Source: Metridium senile
Lineage: Eukaryota; Cnidaria; Anthozoa; Actiniaria; Metridiidae
Direction of reading: 5' to 3'
NCBI GenBank assembly: GCA_949775045.1
Contig: OX459095.1
Span: 25,173,278-25,237,277 of the forward strand
Length of the DNA: 64,000 bases
A program made the translations under genes and the position numbers. This document shows, piece after piece, positions 56,179-64,000 of this stretch. The notes beneath the pieces were generated by a model. It searched no databases. It saw only the letters and a program-made list of their open reading frames with translations, and was not told the origin of the DNA. Within the stretch, counting starts at the first letter, position 1. Every line of letters starts with the position of its first letter.

Positions 56179-59100
56179 ATGAAAGTTATCAATATCATCG
56201 GGAAAGACAGTGGGAAAGACCGTGGGAGAAAAAGAAGGCTAAATAATGGACAGTTCGCTAAAAGTAGAGTGCCTATGAAGCGCCAAAAACTTGTAAACAA
56301 TGATGATTTTACGACTTTTACGACTGAAAATACCGGCGGTCCCGTGTGGCGTGAGGGAAGACGCATCGTTGAAATAGGCCACCTAGTTGATCAACTGTCT
56401 AAAGGTTGTAGCGACTGCCAGGAAGTTCTTTTACTTCACAACCTCATATCTGAGACAAAACAAGGACTAGGCAGTATTTTCCACATTCAGTGTGTCTGCG
56501 GCGAAATGAACTCGGTACGAACCGGCAAAACACATCGAGACCCAAATAAAAAACAAGTTGGATCGCCTATATGGGACATAAATACAAAAGCAGCCACAGG
56601 TTAGTCATCTGATAACTGTAATTTGCCGATTGTTTTTGTTTTAAAAACATAATTTGATCGTTTGTTGACCTTGTTATGCTCCTTGTGTATCTCTTGTTGT
56701 CGCTTTGTGTGGTCTAAGGACGGCGGATGACCGGACCTACTAGTTTTTCGTCTAAAATATTGTGCTTGTTTTTATTTTCATCTAAAAGCTGCTATGAACA
56801 CTGGCCTTGGAGCAACAGGAGTCAATTCATTTTTAACAACACTGAACATACCATGGATGAATAAGAACACATTTAGAAGTAGAGAAGTGGAAGCAAGTAA
56901 GGGGATAAGAGCAGTAGCTACAAATGCTTGCAATGAAGCCATAAATTAAAGAAGAAGTAGAAAAAGTGTTGGAGACCAGAACTGAGTAAGAAATTTATTA
57001 TGTTACATATTCACATTTTGCCTATTCTTTTAAAAAAGAAAATGACTTTTGTGTAGTTTGTTCAATAAACTAAGTTGATTAAATTTGGTTAATATTCCCA
57101 AGATGTGTTGTTTAATATTTTTATGTTGTTATAAATTAAGGTTATTTTCCCACTATATTTTAAGCTGTGACAATTCACCAAAAAACTGCAAGATTGATGC
57201 AAGCTTTGATGCTGGCTGGCAGAAACGTGGATCTGGGAGAGCATACAATAGTTTATCAGGTATAATGAAAACAGAAATAATTGGAATTATGAAAAATATA
57301 ACCTAATAATTCAATCTCCTAATTGCAATTTGCTTACTGATTTTGTTTTCTCTTTATCACCTTAAATTAAATTGTACATATAAATACATTAAATTATTAT
57401 TATTAACATACATGATGTCAACTTATGAGGTATTTTTGCATTTAAAATTAGGACACTCTACAATGATAGGTTCCAGAAGTAAGAAAGTGCTCGATTACAG
57501 AGTAAAATGCAAGCAATGTAGGAAGTGCAATACTGCAAAGAAGAAAACACATTTTTGTGCTAGAAACTGGTCCGGGTCAGCGAAAGCGATGGAACCTGCC
57601 ATGGGTGTCGAGATGTGCAAAAACCTTAAAGGTATAAATATATATATATATTAAACAGGTTCCCATTTAAATCTGACCTTTACCATTTAAATATGTACTT
57701 ATGCAAATTGTGTTGATGTGTGCTAAACACACAGATCAACCAATCAGAGAAGTTCACTTCAGAAATAATATACTCCGATTGGTTGATCTGTGTGTTTAGC
57801 ACACATCAACACAATTTGCATAAGTACAGATTTAAATGGGAAAGTACAGATTTAAATGGGAACCTGTTATATACATATATATGTCTCACTTAAATTTTGA
57901 TATTTTTTTATTAAGATTCACCACAAATATCAATAAAATAATATCACATGAAAGAAAGAGAAAAAAAGGAAAAACAAAAACTTGGTTGATGTAGGGACAC
58001 CACAACAGCTTAGCCAATAACAGTGGGCCCATTTTAACATATTTGCAAAAATGTATTGTATGTTATTTTCTTTTTCAATTTCATATATAATATTGTTTTT
58101 ATTAGGAACTCTACAAACAATTGACAAAACTGGAAATTCAACAAGTGTCCAGTATGGCATAGGTAACATCATCATGGATGGAGACACAACAACAATATCT
58201 CATATTCATAATGATGTTGATGAGAATATTGGTGTTTGGTCGGATGTTGGACATGCCAAAAAATCACTGTATGGCCATCTAATTAAAGTTGGAGAACATC
58301 ATAAACTTCTGTCAAAAAGTGTAGCAGAATATCTAACTAAGTGTTTTGGCTACCTTCTTACTCAAAACAAAGGGAACCCAGACAAAATTGCCAAAGGATG
58401 CACAAGTATACCGAAGCATGCATTTGGTGACCACAGTTCTTGTGGGTCATGGTGTACCTACAATACAGACCCGTCAAAGTACTGCCACAAGTCATTACCT
58501 CATGGCAAAGATCTACATGGGGATGAACTAAAAATAGAACTAGTGAAGGTACAGCTTATTAATGACTTTTGATAATCTGGAGGTTGGAATTTGCAGTTGG
58601 CAATGCATTTTTTTGTGTGAAAAACCCTAATTTTCAACAATATATTTTAGTGACTATTCAATTCAGTCACTGTAACTAAAAGATATCTGAGAAATATGAA
58701 ATACAAAGGAAACACTACCCTGTTATATATCATTAAGGAATTAAAAATGATACACATGTCTATATACTGTAATAAACACATTGGGAGCTGAAGAGCAAGA
58801 GAAAAGTATTGAAAAAATAAGAGGTGTAGCTGAGTATTTCCCAGAGTATTTATATCACAGTACACAAACGGGTGCATATTTCAATTTATATATATATTTT
58901 GCTGGCCTCAGCTATAAACATGGTAGTTGGCCAATCAGAGCATGCGCATATATTGCAACTGTATATAATGGCGACACTCTTACTGTTGAGCTCAGAATTG
59001 TATTTCTAATTTATGATCTATTTGCTTTTAGGTTTTCAACCTGTTCTCTAAGTATGCTGAAAAGCTTGCTCCTTTGGGATCCACTCAAGCTAATGAGGCA

Positions 59101-61014
59101 ATGAATCATAGTATTTCTGTTCGAGCTCCCAAGCGTATCCATTTTTCTGGGTCAACCAGTTTGCTAAATCGTGTAGCCCTGACTGTTGCAACAAAAAATA
59201 AAGGGAATACAGTAATTTGTGAGGTAAACTGAAACTGTTTTGTTAATACACTTTTGATGTTTAAGCCTTCTTCTTTACACAGGATTGTATAAATCAAATT
59301 GCCCAAAGAGAAAAAAAAAAAACATAAACATTATGTGACTACATTTAAAGTGCCCATACAAATATAAATCTTTAAACAATAATTGTTTATAAGTTTATCA
59401 ATTCATTGGAATAAATTAAAATAATCTCCTATTGTTTCAGGTCAATGAAGCAAATAATATATCTCCCGGCACAATTACATTATCATTTAACAAGAACAAA
59501 GACCAACAGTACAACAAACGTAAAGACAGGGAAACTACTAGGGAGTTCAGAAGAAATAGGCTGTCCCTTAAAAAGGCTAGATCACAACATACCCTGCATG
59601 CTGAGGTTGTTGAAGGAGCAACATACAAGTCAGGAATACAGTATCAACATGAAAATAATGATGATCTGACACCAATTCCCAAAGCATGTTATGCGCCAAT
59701 ACCGTCACCAGTTGGTCTGAACATCTCAAAACAAAATTCTACTGTTGTTGTGTTTGATCTGGAAACTTCCAATTTGGGTAAATATTGATATAAAATAAAT
59801 GACAACCAAAGCTACAAACAAAGAAACAAGCAAACAAACAACACTTTAGCAAAGACTGTATGCTTGTACAAATAAACCTAGTTATGTATGTGGCAACTAG
59901 CGAGTAAACTAGTATAGGCTGCGTCGGTGTTTGATATAAACAATAGGTAATTATATTATGAAATTTGTAACACCGTAAAAACTTTTGACTTTACTTTACT
60001 GACGTTTCAAGCTTTTGTCCTTCCTTTTATTCCGATAAAGGGCTAAAGCTTGAAACGCCAGTAAAGTTAAGTCAACATTTTTTTACGGTTTACAATTAAC
60101 AATTTTTTACAAATTTCATTATATAATTACCAATATTTATGTATAAATTTTTCAAATAACGGTTTTAAACACTTCAATTAATGTTTTTTTTAGGTCTAAG
60201 TACTGCAGAAATTTGTCAGCTTTCAGCAGCTTCACTTCCCCAAGAAGATCAACCATCCGTCCTATATGACCAGTATGTAATGCCATTGAATGGTATTGCC
60301 TCGCATGCTTCAAAAGCAAATAGCCTTACAGTGGTTGCTGGACAACTCCTCTACAAATGCCAGCCTGTCAACACATCAAGTCTTGTTGATTGTTTGCAGA
60401 GCTTTCTACATTATTTAAAGTCATTCAATAAACCAGTAGTACTAATGGCCCACAACAATAAAGTCTTTGACTCCAGAATCCTTGTAAAAGCATTTATGAA
60501 GTTAAATCTTGTTGAAGAGCTGCAACTACTAATCCAAGGATTTGTCGACACTCTTCCCCTCTTTCGAGAAATAATACCGCACAGACCATCCTACAAACAA
60601 GAACAATTGGTTAGAGATATACTTGATGTGTCCTATGATGCCCATAATGGGTTAGAAGATGTCAAAGCACTGAGAGACTTATTAACACATCTCAAACCAA
60701 CAGACCAACAATATGACAGAAACAGTTTCTCATTTGGTCATGTTTCGGACTCATTAGAGCATCATACAAGAGTTGCCTACAATCTGCCTTCATTAATGCC
60801 ACTTGTTGATAGAAAAGTTATCTCAAAAAGTATGGCTCAGAAAATGACTGGTTCTAACCTGAATTACCATCATTTAAAACTTGCGTTTCAAAGGGGTGGC
60901 ATGGAGGGAATAAAATGTCTCTTGGCAGAAAAGAATAGCAACACTTTGAAAGCAAGAGTCACAATATCTAAGAAAATTGTAACAAAACTTATTAATTTTA
61001 TGGAAACATACTAA
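56179..61014 (+). CDS. Transposase-exonuclease fusion (Mutator/Kolobok-like DDE domain plus DEDDh exonuclease), one frameshift
   Basis: Exons: 56179-56599, 56789-56985, 57165-57259, 57452-57631, 58106-58548, 59032-59223, 59441-59777, 60194-61014. They give 894 residues if one extra A near 56944 in exon 2 is disregarded; as printed the frame stops at TAA there, and exon 3 needs the shifted phase. The transposase part has GPVWREGRRIVEIGHLV near residue 53, SFDAGWQKRGSGRAY (Asp about 221), IIMDGDTTTISH (Asp about 322/324), HAFGDHSSCGSWC and STQANEAMNHSI (candidate Glu about 467). The C-terminal exonuclease has VVVFDLETSNLG (Asp 615, Glu 617), VLMAHNNKVFD (Asp about 714) and AHNGLEDVKAL (His about 772, Asp about 777), the complete DEDDh set. 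Confidence 0.8.
57654..57868. mobile_element. 215-bp hairpin MITE in transposase intron 4
   Basis: The ends AACAGGTTCCCATTTAAATC and its complement bracket a longer inverted pair (GTGTTGATGTGTGCTAAACA). The sequence GATTTAAATGGGAA is doubled at the right end. It lies between exons ending 57631 and starting 58106. Confidence 0.75.
59946..60131. mobile_element. 186-bp hairpin MITE in transposase intron 7
   Basis: GGTAATTATATTATGAAATT and its near complement form the ends, and inner parts pair through TTTACTGACGTTTCAAGC. It lies between exons ending 59777 and starting 60194. Confidence 0.7.
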
Positions 61015-61304
61015 ATAAACAACTTTTTGAAGCCTAATTGGCTTAATAGCAGTAGAGGTTTTTTTACATTTAAGATTTTTATAAATATAACTGCCTTGCA
61101 GGGTGGTGTCGTGCAATTACATAATGTTATTCTAATTGACTAAATAAATAAAAGCCTTGTGACCAAGGCTTATAGTAACAAGCCAAAATTGTACACTTGT
61201 ATTTTTGTATCACTGTGTCAACACTTTGTACATGAAATATAATATAGTTCTGCTCTTTCCATGCTGTCTAATGTAGATTTTACTTAGTGAATATTAGTCT
61301 TTAA

Positions 61305-61565
61305 CATAGAAAAGTAAAGTTGTAAGGAGGAAGTGTTCCCTTGTAGTTGTTGTTTCTGTTTGAATAGGGTGATAGGGCAAAATTACTAAAATATAGGCTC
61401 TAAATTACTATTAGTAAAGTGAAAACACTAAAACCATGAAATAATAACAAAATAGTTTTTACTAATAGTTTAGTCATTTTCACTCAAACAGAAACATCAA
61501 ATACAAATGGAAAAACAATACCTCTTTACAACTTTACTTGTTTTTGATAGTGACTATATATTAAA
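61305..61565. repeat. Hairpin repeat in the 3' part of the Kolobok-type element
   Basis: AAGTAAAGTTGTAAGGAGG near 61310 pairs with CCTCTTTACAACTTTACTT near 61530, and TTGTTTCTGTTTGA pairs with TCAAACAGAAACATCAA. A related arm occurs outside the element at about 63382-63460. Confidence 0.6.
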
Positions 61566-62761
61566 TAGTCACTAAATAAGACCTATAACACAGCAATTTG
61601 ACTTTATTTCTAAGATTAAATGTTTAGTACTCTATGGGAATTGAATTATGTACGACTGAAAATGTGATAATTATCAATTACTCACATAAGAGACTTTTCG
61701 ATTATCGATATTTTCACCTGATTTTATTGATCGCTATCGATTGAATGTGTATATATTGACAACATTACATAACAAACATGTCATGTACGCTAGTTTTTTG
61801 ACATAATTATGACCGAAATCATATTGTGTAAATTATCAGAACAAAAAGCCAAAAGTACAAAACAAAAACAACAAAAAACAGATATCTTCATTCATGTGTA
61901 TAAACTAAAAAACTATGTAAGCATATTTCCCAAGCAACGTGCACTGAAAAATTATATGACAATCTTCTTACTCCTCTTCTTTATACTCACCAACAAACAC
62001 TGAAGAATGAATTGCATCCATCCAAAAAGAAACTCCATTTCTCTTTATAGCCATAGATAACTTTTGAAGATCTGTTTGTGTGATTTGATTTTATAATTAT
62101 GCGAAATGAGTTCACTTTCTTCTTCGTAGCCATTCCTACTATACGTGCATGTGCTGGCCGCCATTTTGGAAGCACCCAAAATGCAATGCAGACAGCATGT
62201 TTTGAATTTTACCGGGGAGGGAGTGGGGATAAATTGTCACCAACACTCAATTCAAAGCATAAATTCGAGATATACCACCCATTAACTCAAAAAAACGCGT
62301 GGGTACCCCTACTTTTTGTTAGCAAAAATTGTGATGTACATATTTAAGTAATTTTTTAAGATGATATTTTAAAAATAAAAATGGTTTCAATTGGGGATTT
62401 ACTCATTAGTTCATATCCCGCGCAAAATCACTTTTCCTCTTTTTTGAGTCAAAACTCATTAAAAGTAATAGTTGAGCATTTGATGGAAGAAAACCTTAAT
62501 TTATTATAAAAAGCACCCATGTAGTAGATTATTATTTCACGTTTATTTCTTGAATAACTCTTAACAGTATGAAATATTATTTCTTTAAAATTCGCAAAAA
62601 TACACCTACGTCATCAGGTATTTAACATTAATTATCTCGCTTCGATGCGAGGTGACCCCCCAATTTTTTTCCAGTTTTAGATAGCCCATTAGGTGTTTCA
62701 AATAACTGGTATAGTTTCAATGAAATAAAAATGGGTTGCAATTACTAGGCACCAGCCTTAA

Positions 62762-64000
62762 AAAAGTTAATATAAATGTACATAATATATGTAATAGTTT
62801 AAAATTCATGTATCATTCATGAGAAATTGACAAAAGAAACCATAGCTGTGAAGGTTGTATTTTAGATACAAAATCGTCCTGATTTGCATAAGTTTTAACC
62901 TTCTCGACTATATTTTCTTTTGTCAATTTAAATTGTTGAGTTTTATAAATAAGTCTGTACACGTAGGGCTGTAGTTATAGAGTCATTCCAATAAAACTGG
63001 ACACTACATGTACAAATTAATCAAATAACATTTATTAAACTAAACTTTTTGTCACTGATTTTCAAGTTAGTGATTTAATGTTTCGACCAAGACTATAGCT
63101 ATGGTCTTCAATAAAAAAACTGAAAATAGTTAAGATGGATGGTTCAAAAGTTAACAAAGACTATTCTTGCACAAGCATGATTGCAGAAAGTCTTTTTCTT
63201 ATTTCATCCTTTTTATTTTCCTGATTGCATTACAATGATAGTGTTAAACATTTTGTCTTGTTCTTTTTAACATTGTCACCTAATTATTATTGCCCAGGGT
63301 TATTGGAATGACTATCATGGCTGTAGCCATCATTTGAAATGAGTTTCTGATGATAAAAGTGGTCTGGTTAAAACCACTGGTTAAAGTTGTAATGAGGTAT
63401 TGTTTCCTTTTGTATTTGATGTTTCTGGTTGAGTGATACTGATTAAATAGTCACTAGTAAGTAGAAAATATTAGTTAGTAACTATTTTGTTTTTATTTCA
63501 TGGTGTTACTGTTTTCGCTCCTGCATGCTAATATATAATCGTCAAATGACCCTCTTTATTGTAAATAGGACGATACCTACAATTAAAAAATTGTACAAAT
63601 TATAGGAATAATTTTGACAATGAAAATTAAATAAAAGTGTGCATGGGTCTGTATATTTTACTATATTTTTTTTATATTTTTAAAAAAAATACTAATGTGA
63701 ATATTGTAATGTTATTTTAACATGTTCTAAATATTGTTTTAGTGCTAAAACTACTGGTTTCTTGTGACTGATATTTTATGAAAATTTGAAGAACTTCCTA
63801 GTGCTTACTATCTACCAAACAGCCGTGACAATCCTCAAACAGCTGGGCAAATTAGTTGCAATTTTTCAAAGCAGGGCCGTTTTTCAGGCGCTGTAGGAGT
63901 CAAAGGGTTTAATAATAAAAAAAGGTTTTTTGAGATGCATGCATGTAGTAGATATTTCCACTGCATGGAATATTTACAAATTACACTTAATAATGCTCTG
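62762..64000. other. Right flank of the Kolobok-type element, gene-free
   Basis: This would have been the sequence directly after the 591-codon ORF before the insertion. It has an AATAAA near 62991 and a hairpin at about 62826-62935 (AATTGACAAAAGAAACCATA against its near complement). No ORF is supported. Confidence 0.5.

Larger units (their letters stand above)
56019..62757 (+). mobile_element. 6.7-kb Kolobok-type DNA transposon (TTAA)
   Basis: The ends GGCTGGTGCATAGT and, at the right as complement, GGCTGGTGCCTAGT form a 14-bp inverted repeat with one mismatch. TTAA flanks both sides (56015-56018 and 62758-62761). One plus-strand gene of eight exons (56179-61014) fills most of it. A TTAA duplication together with the DDE-type transposase fits the Kolobok superfamily. 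Roughly 1.7 kb of non-coding sequence follows the gene, with AATAAA signals near 61144. Three hairpin repeats are nested inside. Confidence 0.8.

Overview
The window is AT-rich eukaryotic nuclear DNA. Genes have short exons with GT..AG introns, and there are tRNA-derived SINEs, many minisatellites and a dense load of DNA transposons. The mix (a STRA6-like gene, Kolobok-type, Academ-type, Mutator-type and Penelope-like elements) fits an early-branching or invertebrate animal, most likely a cnidarian. That placement is an inference; no species marker is present.

Layout. Positions 1-3568 hold the 3' end of a plus-strand coiled-coil/Ser-rich gene with two possible last exons. Positions 3.6-17.6 kb are repeats: an 83-bp tandem repeat, one copy of a duplicated segment coding a small two-repeat protein (5.4-6.7 kb), a Penelope-like remnant with a GIY-YIG domain (7.0-7.8 kb), a 494-bp satellite (8.9-11.1 kb) and a 4.3-kb TTAA-flanked inverted-repeat element (13.4-17.7 kb). 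From 17.9 to 39.9 kb runs a STRA6-like membrane receptor gene, of which 17 phase-consistent exons can be joined (594 codons, N-terminus missing). Its introns carry at least six minisatellites, SINEs, a 1.6-kb TTAA element, a minisatellite made from one of its own exons, and a complete Academ-type transposon on the opposite strand (31.2-37.0 kb). From 40.4 to 42.7 kb lies a decayed second copy of the 5.4-6.7 kb segment. From 43.2 to 47.5 kb is an element with 1.2-kb inverted arms and a perfect 9-bp target duplication. From 48 to 53.4 kb are MITEs, a miniature direct-repeat element and a LINE remnant hit by two different MITEs. An intact intronless 591-codon ORF of unknown function (54.2-56.0 kb) is followed directly by a 6.7-kb TTAA transposon (56.0-62.8 kb). 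That transposon encodes a DDE-like transposase joined to a DEDDh 3'-5' exonuclease.

The two autonomous-type transposons are the main interest. The Academ-type gene is open across six exons and keeps a recognisable XPG/FEN-type nuclease core. The Kolobok-type gene joins a transposase to a DnaQ-like exonuclease and has one 1-nt frameshift. Most other features are non-autonomous elements whose target duplications and terminal inverted repeats can be read directly.
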